Source of the DNA: an uncultured Sediminibacterium sp.
GTDB lineage: Bacteria > Bacteroidota > Bacteroidia > Chitinophagales > Chitinophagaceae
Assembly (NCBI RefSeq): GCF_946481145.1
Contig: NZ_CAMLMJ010000008.1
Span: 62,001-126,000 of the forward strand
Direction of reading: 5' to 3'
Length of the DNA stretch: 64,000 bases
Shown: positions 47,301 through 57,225 of the stretch, piece by piece
How positions within the stretch are numbered: the first letter of the stretch is position 1
Layout of the letters: each line of letters opens with the position of its first letter
Translations under genes and position numbers: made by a program
The notes under the pieces: generated by a model
Databases searched by the model: none
Told to the model about the DNA's origin: nothing
What the model saw: the letters and a program-made list of their open reading frames with translations, nothing else

Positions 47301-47673
47301 AAGGGCTATTACACAGGCAGGCACTTACGAGTTACAGGTTCGCGACAAAAACGGATGTTATGGAACCGACCAAATAACCATTGGCACTACATACTGTGTT
47401 GACATCATGATACCTAATGCCTTCACTCCAAATGGTGATGGTAAAAATGAAGCATTCAAGCCACTGATACCAGTACCATTACCCGGATACAGGATGCAAA
47501 TCTTCAATAGATGGGGTGTATTGGTATTTGAAACAACTGATACAAATAAGGGATGGGATGGTAATGTAAGTGGACAACCACAACCATCAGGCACTTATGT
47601 TTATAAGATTAATTATAAAACGCTTTTAGGTAAAGACCAACAGCAATCAGGCACTTTAGTATTAATCAGATAA
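44344..47673 (+). CDS. Secreted M43-type metalloprotease with T9SS type-B sorting domain
   Basis: 1109 residues from the ATG at 44344; a TTG one codon earlier is ignored. Signal peptide ends near TIAQQ. Residues about 80-345 hold the protease: the zinc motif HEMGHYLGLYH and the Met-turn region LNFMDYGNGSC place it in the pappalysin/M43 group. Two PKD-like domains follow (about 360-435, 440-525), then CARDB-like and other beta domains. The C-terminal about 85 residues, IPNAFTPNGDGKNEAFKP to SGTLVLIR, form the type-B sorting domain exported by the type IX system. It converges with the adhesin gene, with five bases between the stops. Confidence 0.93.
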   Translation: MKLFKSIQILILTCCICCSLSRTIAQQTIPVKTNSPYSPNTPPSPILCSFDQLMTIKRSSSTFRVQEMKMNNDILVKKSNTIDTTIILPVVFHIINQNPYSITNTTIINAINDLNNAFGKSGSYNGSTGVDTKIRFCLAQVAPDGGITDGINRVVSTYGDNLNMFTEDDRLKKLAQWDPSRYINVWLVNNIIGEISADFSCDTWTRLNAGGYATLPPGGGPSDGIVISGFGSLFAHEMGHYLGLYHTFEGFCSNNNCETDGDRVCDTPPDGFPNYTLACSNPTGMNSCSTDTLSNYSNGYFPRDTADFSLNFMDYGNGSCANQFTFGQAIRMRTAINTQRKGLLENKCNKPCNDNILASFTRNNAIPKTGDLISFTNTSTGASSFQWYVNDSLVGISTNLNYTFITEGKFIVTLRAFNGVSCFASYRDEVIIGCGVIARFYNNKKTIASKANILLDSILFTNQSLNATSYRWLMRNDSSLTEQEISNATNLNYTFQDPGQHFIRLIASNGTCTDSTNILNITVFDPTSDASLYVARANCFQETKVRLELIVCNSGYKPIPAKTPISFYDRNPSLPNAKKIDTTFIVPDEIKGRCCGYYYTHIIDIGYRHIDSLYAVVGDSGNSIPISLPNTILKELNYANNALRVNNIRFRAVVSPLDTTLEPNDTLLINGGTFPDPSFTSTYTWTDAKQLSCTSCPSPIFLADSSRIKRLVVRSQYQCLDTSYVTIKVPPVNDYTVLIQQAYCLSKDSLAISFTIQNSYKKGVLPKNLELSFYKGDPTTDTAILLGPVFKLTDTIFALSQSFTRSIKHIGTGIIYASINDNGNNIKILPQSRSFSEKDSTNNIDTFLYQPPVTIVNITICGNEQYMGYSTTGTYTDVFTGANSCDSVRLLNLTVNPLKFTNRNLIICRGDSVVLGGTWRNSRGVYTDSLKTYLGCDSIVVTNLYLVDTPAQFLPRDTIICSTATYTIDLPNYTNYNWSDGNTQNPRAITQAGTYELQVRDKNGCYGTDQITIGTTYCVDIMIPNAFTPNGDGKNEAFKPLIPVPLPGYRMQIFNRWGVLVFETTDTNKGWDGNVSGQPQPSGTYVYKINYKTLLGKDQQQSGTLVLIR

Positions 47674-47678
47674 CCCAA

Positions 47679-50600
47679 CTATTTGAGTATTGTAACTGAT
47701 CCGGAGAATACCCCCTGAATTATTTTTGGAATGATAATGTAATAATATGTGGCAAATGGAAGTGGCTGTCCTTCATACCTTCCATCCCAAGGTGTCTTGT
47801 ATCCATTGGTGTAGAATACCCGCTTCCCTGTCCTATCGAACACACTTACTTCTGCATCGGGGTATTTATTGAGCTCTGGAATTACCCAGGTATCATGAAT
47901 ACCATCACCATTAGGTGTAAATACATTCGGGATGGGGAAAGGTTTTAAAACGGTGATAGCAATTTCATCCGTAGCGACACATCCATTGGTACTTACTACA
48001 GTTAATCGAAGGGTTTGGTCAGCATTGCCCCTGAAAACCGGCGTACGTAAATTAGGATTATTCAGAAAATTAGCTGGCGACCATTGAAAAGATTGTATCG
48101 CACCATTAATCAACGGATTTAAAGTATATGGCGTATTCTCGAAAACCAATACATCTTTTCCCGCATCAACTTCTGGTATAGGAGCCAGATTTACCACCAG
48201 TTCATCTGTCGCCGCAAGACAGTTTCCATTGCCTGTAGATGTAGCGATAAGCCGAATACTATTTAAAGTACGATCGCGATCTGAAAAAATATAGTTTGCA
48301 TCAGCGTTATTAGATGCATCAAACGAACCTGTACCGTTGGTTGACCACCTAACGCCAGTTGCATTGCGAAACAATGCACTCACCGTCAGCATTGAATCAT
48401 TTGCACACACCACTTTATTTGCTCCTATATCTACAAATGGAGCATCGGTAATTTGCACAACAATTGACGCATTGATAGCACCACAGGAACCATTATTGGT
48501 TGAAGTAAGCGTTAGCTGAACAAAACCATTCGCTGTATCCGTGCTACTCGGAAAATAAGTATTATTCAAACTACCTGCTCTTGTACCGAAACGACCAGTA
48601 CCACTTGTAGACCATATACCACTGGTGGTTCCGCCACTAACCGTTCCGGAAAGATTAACCAAAGCATTATTGGCACAAACCACCTGATCTGTTCCCGCAT
48701 CTACTACCGCAAGTTTATCAACTGCAACTTGTAGATAAGAAGTATCACTTACACATCCATTAACTGTTACAGCCAACCCATATTTTCCTGTATCTCTTAG
48801 TGCTGCTGTATTGATCAATGGGTTTTGCAGAGAAGAAGTATAACCATTTTCTCCAATCCATTTATAAGTTGCACCAGCAACAGCACCAGCATTGAATTGC
48901 AATTGCGTGTTGATACATACAGGACTATTACTGCTTATCGTTGGGGCAGTTGGTTCGGGTATTACATTAATATTTACAGAACTGTTATTGCTGATGCAAC
49001 CATCTACTGTGACGGATGCTGTATAAATACCTGAGCGATTTAATTTTACAGAATCAAAATATGGGTTTTGTGCATTACTGGTAAATCCATTTGGGCCAGA
49101 CCAGTTATAAATAGCGCCAGTAACTGTATTTAGCCTGAGTAATAAAGGTCCATTTTCACATATCGGCGCAACCGTATTTATTACAGGTGCTGCGGGTGTT
49201 GGTTTCAGCACAGTTGTTATACTATTACTTGCACCCGGACATCCAGCTACTGCAACTGCAACCTGATAATTTCCCGCAAGTAACGCGCTCATAGATGCAA
49301 AAGAAATACTGCGTGTATTGGCAGTAAATCCATTTGGTCCCGACCATGTATACACACCAGCAACAACACTATCAGCCGTAAGTTGCAAAGGTCTTCCCTG
49401 ACATGCAGGGCCACTACTGTTGATATTTACTGCTCCAGGTAAAGGATTAACGATTGCTGTAATCGTATTCGTCGGTCCTGCACATCCATTAACAGTAACT
49501 GAAGCTGTATAAACTCCTGCATTGTTTAACGCTGCATTTGTAACAAGGGGGTTCTGTAAATTTGATACAAACCCTGCCGGGCCTGTCCAGCTATAGCTGG
49601 CGCCAGAAATATTTGCCGCATTTAATTGCAAAGTATTTCCAACACAAACTGCCCCACCTGTACTTAATACAGGGGCGGCAGGAAGTGGGTTCACTACCAC
49701 ATTCACGATATTGTTTGCACTTCTGCACCCATTCACTAAGATATTCACCGCATAATTACCAGCCATAGCGGCAGTAATAGACGAGATTGCCGGACTCTGT
49801 GCATTACTGACAAAACCAGCTGGTCCCGACCAACTATATGTAGCACCTGATATCGATCCTGCACTCAATACCAATGTTCCATTTTCACATACAGGTGATA
49901 CCGGATCAATGGTTGGTGGATTTGGTGTAGGTTTTAGCGTTGCATCAATTAAATTCGGAGAACCTGTACATCCGGCAACAGCAATAACCAGTTGATAAGT
50001 ACCTGCAGTTGATGTACTCATAGACGGAATTACAAATGTTCGATCCGTAGAAGAAAAACCATTCGGGCCCGACCATTGATAAGATGCTGAGGGTACAGCA
50101 TCTGCCGTAATTGTAAGCGGATCTGCAATACAGGCTGGACCAGTACTACTAATATTTACAGGGCCTGGCAATGGATTAACTACTGCATTAACCGTAGCGG
50201 ATGGCCCGGCACATCCATTCACTGTTACAGATGCAGTATATGTTCCGGCATTAGCCAATGATACGTTTGTGACTATTGGATTTTGTGTACTGGCTGTAAA
50301 CCCTGCGGGGCCAGACCAATTATATGTTGCCCCTGATATATTCCCAGCATTGAGCTGTAATGTATTTCCAACACATGCTGGTCCACCGGTACTTAAACCA
50401 GGTGCGGCTGGTAAAGTATTCACCACAACATTCACGGAATTATTAGCACTTCTGCAACCATTCACAACTATATTCACTGCATAATTACCTGCCATTGCAG
50501 TTGTAATAGCGGTAATTGCCGGACTTTGTGTATTGCTTATAAATCCAGCGGGGCCTGTCCAGCTATACGTTGCTCCTGAAACCAAAGCAGCATTGAGTAC

Positions 50601-53600
50601 AAGTGTACCGTTTTCACAAACAGGCGAAACCGGGTCTATCGCAGGAGCAGATGGTGTAGGTTTTAATGTTGCATCAAAAGTATTGGCTAAACTCGGACAA
50701 CCAGCAACAGATACAACAACCTGATAACTGCCGACGGTGCTGCTACTCATAGATGGAATAACAAACTCACGATCCGTAGATACAAAACCATTGGGGCCTG
50801 TCCAATAATAATTAGCTGCCGGTAATGCATCAGCGGCAATTCGAAGTTGTTCGGCATTACACACTGGTCCGGTACTGGAAATGGGTACTGCGGAAGGCAA
50901 TGGATTAACTACTACTGCTGTACTAGCTGAAGGTCCGACACAACCGTCTACGGTAATTGCTAGCGAATAATTTCCTGCATTAGCAAAACCTGCTGCACTG
51001 ATGACAGGTTCTCTCAACGTACTTGAAAAACTATTTGGGCCTGACCATTGGTAACTCGCCCCCAATATAATCGGCGTGCTTAACGAAACATCCTGACCCA
51101 CACAAACTGGTGATGAATTTGAAACAGTTGGAGCGGCAGGGATAGCTTTAATAATTTGGTTTACAGATCCTGTCAGGCTTGTACATCCATCCACAATAAT
51201 ACTTACGGTATAGTTACCTCCATTTACACCTGATGCATTCAGGATTTGGGGCTCACGATTGGAAGAGTTAAAAGCTGATGGCCCTGTCCATAAATAAGTT
51301 GCTCCCGAAACATTAGGTGTCGAAAGCTGGATGGTTCCACCCGCACAAACAGGTCCAGTATTTGTAGCCGTAGGTGTGGCGGGTATTGGTTTTACCGTTA
51401 CCGTATAATTGAATGGTGCGCCCGTACAACCATTTGCGGTGGGCACAATCTGGTATACAACATTGATAGCATTAGTAGTAATATTATTGAGTGATTCGGT
51501 AATTGTATTTGTCGTTTGCCCAGAAATAACCGGATTATTTATGTTTACGACCGCTGCCCTACTCCACGTAAAACTGCTTGAAGGGATATCTGCTCCAATT
51601 GAATAATTTTGAGCAATGCCAGAACATACATTTCCTGTTGACGATGTATTGATTGATGGTAAAGATTTAACTGGAACTACTATAGATTGCTTATTACTTG
51701 TGCACCCATCTGATGACGTTGCTGAAATATAAAAGGTCGAATTACTAGTAAGTATTCCTGTTGTAAAATTAGTTCCGGATTGCAATTCAGTTATATCATT
51801 GGCATTTGCAAACCACTTGTAAGTTCCACCCGGGGCAGTTGCAATAAGAGTCGCTGTATTCCCAGAACATACTGAAGGTATTGTCACAGACGGAAGCGCT
51901 GGGGTTGGCTTAACTTCGATTGTTAAATCATCACTAACTGCAGCACATGCCCCAACTGGATCATCCGTTGTAAGTCGGATCGTTATAAATGTTTGTCCAA
52001 CAGCAGGAGTAAATGAACTAGAAAGTGCCCCTGAGTTAGAAAAATTTCCTTGCCCTCCCCCTACTATTGACCATGCCCCTGAAGAAGCTGTACCACCTAT
52101 AATTCCATTTAAAGCAATTGGCTGACCTTCACATCCAATTTTGTTAGAGCCTGCATCAACTGTAGGTGGAGGAGAAACAGTGATTTGAATCGTTGCCGAA
52201 ACTGTTACACAACCTCCTGCTCCTGTTATTGTATTTGTTATGAAATAAGTATTTGCACTGGTATTTGAAAAATCAATTTCACCAGTTGAGTTATTCTGAA
52301 ATGTTAATCCCGCAGGCGTACTCGTAAACACACCTGGTGTTGCGCTTCCGGAAAATACAGGTGTAGCATTCGATTGATTAACACAAAACTGTCCGCTTAT
52401 ATAATTGAAATTGGGGTCTGGGCTATTATTAATAATATTAACTGTAACGCTTCTAGAATAACTACATGATCCGCTTACAACACTCAAAGTAACTGTGTAA
52501 GAGCCAACTGGTGTTGCAGTCAAATCAATCTCTCCAGTTGTAGCATTTATGACTAATGATCCTGTTCCAGAGAAAGTTCCACTTACCCCAGGTGCTATAT
52601 AATTTGGCACAGGCGGTGTCGGATCTGATTTACAGAATGTACTCGAAGGGTATGTGAATACAGGATTCTGTATCGCCGTAACACTTACTGTTGCTGTAGC
52701 TCTACTACTCACACAACCTGCTGCAGAAGTTGCAGATACATAATAATTTACTGATGCATTTAAAACTGGTGAAGTGTATGAAGAATTAATAACTAATAAA
52801 TCTCCACCAATTGCTGCATTATACCACCTATATGTATCCCCTGATGAACTAACTGAAACAGTTGCTGTATTGCCACCACATATACTTGCATTGTTTACCG
52901 TTGGCGCTGCTGGGGTTGGATTAACCGTTACCGTTACTGCAGTTCGGCCTGCACTGGCACAACCATTAACCGTGGTTTGTACATAATAAGTAGTTGTGCT
53001 ATTTAAAACTGGAGTAGTAAAGGCAATACCTGTTCCAATACTATTTCCCAATACGGCCGCATCCCACCATTCATAGGTACCTCCAGGAGCGGTAGCAGTT
53101 AATGTACTCGTATTACCACTACAAATTGATGTACCTGCTATTGTTGGATTAGCAGGAATACTATTTACGCTAACCGTAACGGCTGTTCGAGGACCAACAC
53201 ATCCATTGTTTTCAGCCTGCACATAAAAAGTAGTTGCAGTGTTAAGCGCAGAAGTTGTATACCCTGCAGTAGAGACAAGTAGGTTACCTCCAGATGCAGC
53301 ATCGAACCATTTAAAACCATCACCAGCTCCGCCGCTTGCATTCAGTGAGGCTGTCTGACCAGCGCATATGGTGGCACCAGTAGCTGTAGGTGCTGCAGGT
53401 ATGGCATTTACTGTTACAGTTACTGCTGTTCGGCTGCCTGTACATCCATTATTTGCCTGTACGTAATAAGTTGTATTGGCAAACAAAACAGGTGTTGTAA
53501 AACTATTTCCGGTTGCAATTGCAGTACCTCCTGAGGCTACGGTAAACCATTCCTGTGTTCCTACGGGCGATGTTACCGTTAATGTTGCCGTATTACCTGC

Positions 53601-54617
53601 ACAGATACTCACTGGTGCAACCGTTGGTGCAGATGGTGTAGCAGCGGCAACAACCGTTACATTACCAACTTCATTCGGACAGCCCACAGTATTATCCGCC
53701 ACACTTACTGAATAATTTCCTACCACTGATGCTGTAATACCTGCGGCTGTTGATCCGGTACTCCAGGCATAAGTATAGGGAGGATTACCACCACTAACTG
53801 TTGCATTTAGTGAAACAGACGCCCCATTACACAATGCCGGATTTGTTGGATTGATGCTTACCGTCATTGGAGATACCGTGTAAACTCGAATGGTATCTCT
53901 ACGAAGACCAGTACAAGCACCAGTACCACTAACTTCATAATCAATATAAGCAGGTGCACCTGTAGTCGGAGTTACCGTTACACTTGTTACACCAGATGTA
54001 GCACTTAAATAACTATCATATGCATTTGCAGCACCTGGAAATATTGATCGCCAACCCACAGTAGCGGCAGATACACCAGTTACACTCATTGTACCTGAGC
54101 AATTCTGCCTTAATACTAAATCTGCAGAACCTTTGATTATACTGGAAGCAGTAATGGTATAATTTACTTTGTTGCCTCCTGGTTTACAAAAAGAAATACA
54201 TACACTGGTCAAACCAGTAATACACGCCGGAGTTCCTATAGGTATTAATGCCCCACAGTTTATAGAATAAAAACTTGCGCCAGTTAACTGATCCGCAGTA
54301 AAATTCAAAAGATCCGAACCAGGATTAAGCATTACATTAAACCTGATACAACGATCGTCTTCACCAGACGTTCCAACACAGGCAGTGCCGTTTCTTGCTG
54401 CATTGAGTGTCCATGAGGTATCTTTTGCAGCAGAAAAATTGATATCATAAATAGGTGAAGTACCAGTACCGCATTGGGCAAAAATGTCGGTCGAAAAAAA
54501 CAATAGAGATAAAACAATAAAAAGGCAGAAAGACTTATTTAAAAAGCCTTCCGGATTATGGGCCCTCACACATAAGCCTAATTTTATATGGGTATTGGAT
54601 GTCAACAAACTCAACAA
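47679..54617 (-). CDS. Giant secreted Ig-like repeat adhesin with T9SS type-B sorting domain
   Basis: About 2312 residues. The start is uncertain: the frame opens with TTG at 54617, and a GTG at 54566 gives a compact signal peptide ending FFSTDIFAQ. After an N-terminal region of about 220 residues come a SprB/PKD-like domain, then four Ig-like domains with ICAGNTATL...TTYYVQ motifs (about 320-645), mixed beta domains (645-1100), a tandem array of about 81-residue domains with GATYSWTGPAGF motifs (about 1160-1970), and finally VDAGTDQVVCANN-type domains. The last 85 residues (NVFTPNGDGIHDTWVIPE to SGSVTILK) are the sorting domain. Likely a cell-surface adhesin or gliding adhesin. Confidence 0.9.
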   Translation of the reverse strand: MLSLLTSNTHIKLGLCVRAHNPEGFLNKSFCLFIVLSLLFFSTDIFAQCGTGTSPIYDINFSAAKDTSWTLNAARNGTACVGTSGEDDRCIRFNVMLNPGSDLLNFTADQLTGASFYSINCGALIPIGTPACITGLTSVCISFCKPGGNKVNYTITASSIIKGSADLVLRQNCSGTMSVTGVSAATVGWRSIFPGAANAYDSYLSATSGVTSVTVTPTTGAPAYIDYEVSGTGACTGLRRDTIRVYTVSPMTVSINPTNPALCNGASVSLNATVSGGNPPYTYAWSTGSTAAGITASVVGNYSVSVADNTVGCPNEVGNVTVVAAATPSAPTVAPVSICAGNTATLTVTSPVGTQEWFTVASGGTAIATGNSFTTPVLFANTTYYVQANNGCTGSRTAVTVTVNAIPAAPTATGATICAGQTASLNASGGAGDGFKWFDAASGGNLLVSTAGYTTSALNTATTFYVQAENNGCVGPRTAVTVSVNSIPANPTIAGTSICSGNTSTLTATAPGGTYEWWDAAVLGNSIGTGIAFTTPVLNSTTTYYVQTTVNGCASAGRTAVTVTVNPTPAAPTVNNASICGGNTATVSVSSSGDTYRWYNAAIGGDLLVINSSYTSPVLNASVNYYVSATSAAGCVSSRATATVSVTAIQNPVFTYPSSTFCKSDPTPPVPNYIAPGVSGTFSGTGSLVINATTGEIDLTATPVGSYTVTLSVVSGSCSYSRSVTVNIINNSPDPNFNYISGQFCVNQSNATPVFSGSATPGVFTSTPAGLTFQNNSTGEIDFSNTSANTYFITNTITGAGGCVTVSATIQITVSPPPTVDAGSNKIGCEGQPIALNGIIGGTASSGAWSIVGGGQGNFSNSGALSSSFTPAVGQTFITIRLTTDDPVGACAAVSDDLTIEVKPTPALPSVTIPSVCSGNTATLIATAPGGTYKWFANANDITELQSGTNFTTGILTSNSTFYISATSSDGCTSNKQSIVVPVKSLPSINTSSTGNVCSGIAQNYSIGADIPSSSFTWSRAAVVNINNPVISGQTTNTITESLNNITTNAINVVYQIVPTANGCTGAPFNYTVTVKPIPATPTATNTGPVCAGGTIQLSTPNVSGATYLWTGPSAFNSSNREPQILNASGVNGGNYTVSIIVDGCTSLTGSVNQIIKAIPAAPTVSNSSPVCVGQDVSLSTPIILGASYQWSGPNSFSSTLREPVISAAGFANAGNYSLAITVDGCVGPSASTAVVVNPLPSAVPISSTGPVCNAEQLRIAADALPAANYYWTGPNGFVSTDREFVIPSMSSSTVGSYQVVVSVAGCPSLANTFDATLKPTPSAPAIDPVSPVCENGTLVLNAALVSGATYSWTGPAGFISNTQSPAITAITTAMAGNYAVNIVVNGCRSANNSVNVVVNTLPAAPGLSTGGPACVGNTLQLNAGNISGATYNWSGPAGFTASTQNPIVTNVSLANAGTYTASVTVNGCAGPSATVNAVVNPLPGPVNISSTGPACIADPLTITADAVPSASYQWSGPNGFSSTDRTFVIPSMSTSTAGTYQLVIAVAGCTGSPNLIDATLKPTPNPPTIDPVSPVCENGTLVLSAGSISGATYSWSGPAGFVSNAQSPAISSITAAMAGNYAVNILVNGCRSANNIVNVVVNPLPAAPVLSTGGAVCVGNTLQLNAANISGASYSWTGPAGFVSNLQNPLVTNAALNNAGVYTASVTVNGCAGPTNTITAIVNPLPGAVNINSSGPACQGRPLQLTADSVVAGVYTWSGPNGFTANTRSISFASMSALLAGNYQVAVAVAGCPGASNSITTVLKPTPAAPVINTVAPICENGPLLLRLNTVTGAIYNWSGPNGFTSNAQNPYFDSVKLNRSGIYTASVTVDGCISNNSSVNINVIPEPTAPTISSNSPVCINTQLQFNAGAVAGATYKWIGENGYTSSLQNPLINTAALRDTGKYGLAVTVNGCVSDTSYLQVAVDKLAVVDAGTDQVVCANNALVNLSGTVSGGTTSGIWSTSGTGRFGTRAGSLNNTYFPSSTDTANGFVQLTLTSTNNGSCGAINASIVVQITDAPFVDIGANKVVCANDSMLTVSALFRNATGVRWSTNGTGSFDASNNADANYIFSDRDRTLNSIRLIATSTGNGNCLAATDELVVNLAPIPEVDAGKDVLVFENTPYTLNPLINGAIQSFQWSPANFLNNPNLRTPVFRGNADQTLRLTVVSTNGCVATDEIAITVLKPFPIPNVFTPNGDGIHDTWVIPELNKYPDAEVSVFDRTGKRVFYTNGYKTPWDGRYEGQPLPFATYYYIIIPKIIQGVFSGSVTILK
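48951..51139 (-). repeat. 729-nt higher-order tandem repeat within the adhesin gene
   Basis: Three Ig-like domain types (C, A, B) recur in fixed order. C ends LKPTP, A contains PVCENGTLVL, B contains CVGNTLQLNA. The C-end codons recur at 50653, 49924 and 49195, exactly 729 nt apart each time (243 residues, three domains of 81). The order is CAB-CAB-CA plus a diverged B. Nucleotide identity between copies is clearly high by eye but not measured. Confidence 0.85.
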
Positions 54618-54676
54618 TAAAAATACGAAAAATCAGGCTGATTGGTTGTTTACACACTCCCCTAAAGCACTGATTA

Positions 54677-55423
54677 TTACTTGCGTAAGTCTAAATTTTG
54701 CAAAAATGCCACTCTCAGGGCATTAATATTCCGGTACTGGTTTCCGCCGGCTGTTTGAATAAACGTATTCAGGTATCCAAATTGAAGGTTTTGATTTGCA
54801 TCTAACTGGTAGTTCAAGCCCAGGAAAAAGCGATTTTGGTCAAAATAATTATTCACTATCTCTTTGCCGAAATTGATGTGTAATTCATCATTTATAATCG
54901 CCGACAATTTTTTAGGTATCAACCCATCCGCCGTTAATGGTATCTGATAAAGTATATTATACCTCATCCTGAAATTAAATGCCCAGCTATTATCTAGTTC
55001 CGTATTACTCAGATAACGTTTCCGATACCTTTCTTCCAAACGTATGTACTGAATAAGTCTGGTCCGCTTATTTTTTGTAAACCATTGTACCTGCTGCCAT
55101 GGACGGTGTTCTGGCTGCGAGAGTTTAATATTATCATTCGCAGGATAATTATTGATATAACCGTAGCCCAAGGTTAACCGCACGTTATCATCGACAAAAT
55201 AAGTTAACCCAACCCTGGCAATTCCTGTTGAAAAATGACTCACTAAATCTTCCCTGGTTCTGATCTGAAAATCGCCCCATAAACCCCATTTATTTGAAAG
55301 CCTTGTTTGATTAAAGTAAGCAAGCCAAACCTGGGAAGCATGTGATGTTGTTTTAGGTTGGGCTTTTACATCGGAAACACAAACAACTAAAATAGCGACA
55401 ATAATAGATAGTTTCATTTTCAT
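54677..55423 (-). CDS. DUF2490 exported beta-barrel-like protein
   Basis: 248 residues with a signal peptide (MKMKLSIIVAILVVCVSDVKA). Amphipathic strands such as WLAYFNQTRLSNKWGLWGDF, RLTLGYGYINNY, RYLSNTELDNSWAFNFRMRY and FFLGLNYQLDANQNLQFGYL match DUF2490, thought to be outer-membrane barrels. Function unknown. It precedes the adhesin gene by 59 nt in the same direction and might help it, but this is a guess. Confidence 0.85.
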   Translation of the reverse strand: MKMKLSIIVAILVVCVSDVKAQPKTTSHASQVWLAYFNQTRLSNKWGLWGDFQIRTREDLVSHFSTGIARVGLTYFVDDNVRLTLGYGYINNYPANDNIKLSQPEHRPWQQVQWFTKNKRTRLIQYIRLEERYRKRYLSNTELDNSWAFNFRMRYNILYQIPLTADGLIPKKLSAIINDELHINFGKEIVNNYFDQNRFFLGLNYQLDANQNLQFGYLNTFIQTAGGNQYRNINALRVAFLQNLDLRK

Positions 55424-55480
55424 GAACCGGCATTTAATTCAATTAATCTTGCTGCTCAGGGTAAATAACTTTAATCCCAG

Positions 55481-57067
55481 TTATTTCAGGGATTCCAACG
55501 CTTTTATAACAGTCTGATCTGTTTTATTCTGCAGTTCATAATAACCTTCCGTTCTCCAAATCTGTCTTGCCATCATGAGTTGTACATTATGCAATAGGAA
55601 TTTTTTATCCTTTGCTGAAGCTCCTGCCAGTTTTATACTGTCTTTTGCTGCAAATGCCACCAATTGCTGCCACTCAGATTCACCCGGTAAATATTGCCCA
55701 TAAAGGTCATCTGGGGTTTTATAGCTATTAAATTTTTCGCGCTGGCTAAGGTATAAACGATAAACAAAATTATTCATCGTATTCTTATAGTACATGGCCA
55801 TTAAAGCGGTGTCGAGCCTGGTAGTATCGTAGGCTACAAATATATCAGGGGTTATGCCACCACCGCCATAAACCATTCTACCTCCTGGTGTTTTATAAGA
55901 TGTGCCGATTGGTTTCACGGTATCCGCTTTTACCAATTCTCCGTTGTGCCAGCGGGACACCAGGTCTTCCTCATATTTTGCCTTCCCTTTATCATATGGC
56001 TTCTGAATATTTCTACCCAATGGAGTAAAATAACGGGCAATCGTTAATCTTACAGCACTGCCATCCGATAACTGAAACTGCTGTTGTACCAACCCTTTAC
56101 CAAAAGAACGTCGTCCAATAATAGTGGCCCTATCCCAATCCTGTAATGCCCCACTTAACACCTCACTGGCTGAGGCTGAAGTTTCATCTACCAGCACCAC
56201 AAGCTTTCCTTTTTCAAATAGTCCGTCACGCTTACAACGGTATTCCATTTTAGGCACATGTTCCCCCTCCGTGTAAACAATCAGTTTGTCTTCATCCAAA
56301 AACTCATCCGCTATATCAGTTGCTTCTTTTAATAATCCACCTCCATTTCCACGCAGGTCAAGGATCAGTTCTTTCATACCCAATGCCTGTAATCGCTCAA
56401 GTTGTTGCATAAACTCTTCATAGGTAGGCTCTCCAAAACGATTGATCCTGATAAAACCAACACCCGGTGATATCATGTAAGAAACGTCTACAGTAGGAAC
56501 AGGGATGGTTCCACGCTGTATGGTAATTTTCTTCTCAACGCCATTTCTTAATACAGTCACCTGCACTTTAGAATCAGCAGCCCCCCTTAAGGTAGCCCTT
56601 ACCTGTTCTGATTTAATTTTAACCCCTGCCAGAGAAATAGTGTCATTTACTTTAATCAGTCTGTCACCAACCATCATTCCAGCTTTCTCAGAAGGACCTC
56701 CCTTTATTACCGTAACCACATGTACCGTATCACTGAACAATTGAAACTCTACCCCTATACCCTGAAAATTACCCATCAGTTCTTCATTCACTTCCATGAG
56801 GTCCTTAGCCGGAATATAAACAGAATGCGGGTCGAGACGTGATAATAACTCATCTGCCGCAACCTGACTGATACTATCGATTTTTACAGGATCTACATAT
56901 TTACTTCTAACCAACTCGACCAATTCCTGTAAGGCACTGCTCTTTTTTAAGCTTAAAAAACGGTTACCCTGTGTTTTATCTCTTAACTGGTAACCAATCA
57001 TCATACCGAATACCATTACCAAGGCAAACAAAATCGGCAACCAAACCTTCAACTTATTATTTCCCAT
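55481..57067 (-). CDS. C-terminal processing peptidase, S41 family
   Basis: 528 residues from the ATG at 57067; another ATG seven codons upstream (57088) is less likely, because a near-consensus -7 element (GATATTTG, 57072-57079) lies between the two. One N-terminal membrane anchor (LPILFALVMVFGMMIGYQL), a PDZ domain (FQGIGVEFQLFSDTVHVVTV, GGPSEKAGMMVGDRLIKVND) and the Ser-Lys dyad in DETSASASEVLSGAL and GRRSFGKGLVQ. Periplasmic tail-specific protease. Confidence 0.95.
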   Translation of the reverse strand: MGNNKLKVWLPILFALVMVFGMMIGYQLRDKTQGNRFLSLKKSSALQELVELVRSKYVDPVKIDSISQVAADELLSRLDPHSVYIPAKDLMEVNEELMGNFQGIGVEFQLFSDTVHVVTVIKGGPSEKAGMMVGDRLIKVNDTISLAGVKIKSEQVRATLRGAADSKVQVTVLRNGVEKKITIQRGTIPVPTVDVSYMISPGVGFIRINRFGEPTYEEFMQQLERLQALGMKELILDLRGNGGGLLKEATDIADEFLDEDKLIVYTEGEHVPKMEYRCKRDGLFEKGKLVVLVDETSASASEVLSGALQDWDRATIIGRRSFGKGLVQQQFQLSDGSAVRLTIARYFTPLGRNIQKPYDKGKAKYEEDLVSRWHNGELVKADTVKPIGTSYKTPGGRMVYGGGGITPDIFVAYDTTRLDTALMAMYYKNTMNNFVYRLYLSQREKFNSYKTPDDLYGQYLPGESEWQQLVAFAAKDSIKLAGASAKDKKFLLHNVQLMMARQIWRTEGYYELQNKTDQTVIKALESLK

Positions 57068-57225
57068 ACTGCAAATATCGTAATTCATCGTTTAAGTTCT
57101 TTGTCTCTTGGGATGAATGGCTAACAGGCATTAGTATAGTTAATCAATCAATAAAATGAGTTGATTTCTCATTAAAATTTTCGTACTTCGTGGCTTCTTC
57201 TATTATCCGGTTTCAAAATGATTCT

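Noticed and set aside
48337..53715. Plus-strand open frames across the adhesin gene
   Set aside because: They mirror the Ser/Thr/Gly/Val-rich codons of the repeat protein and show no coding signature of their own.
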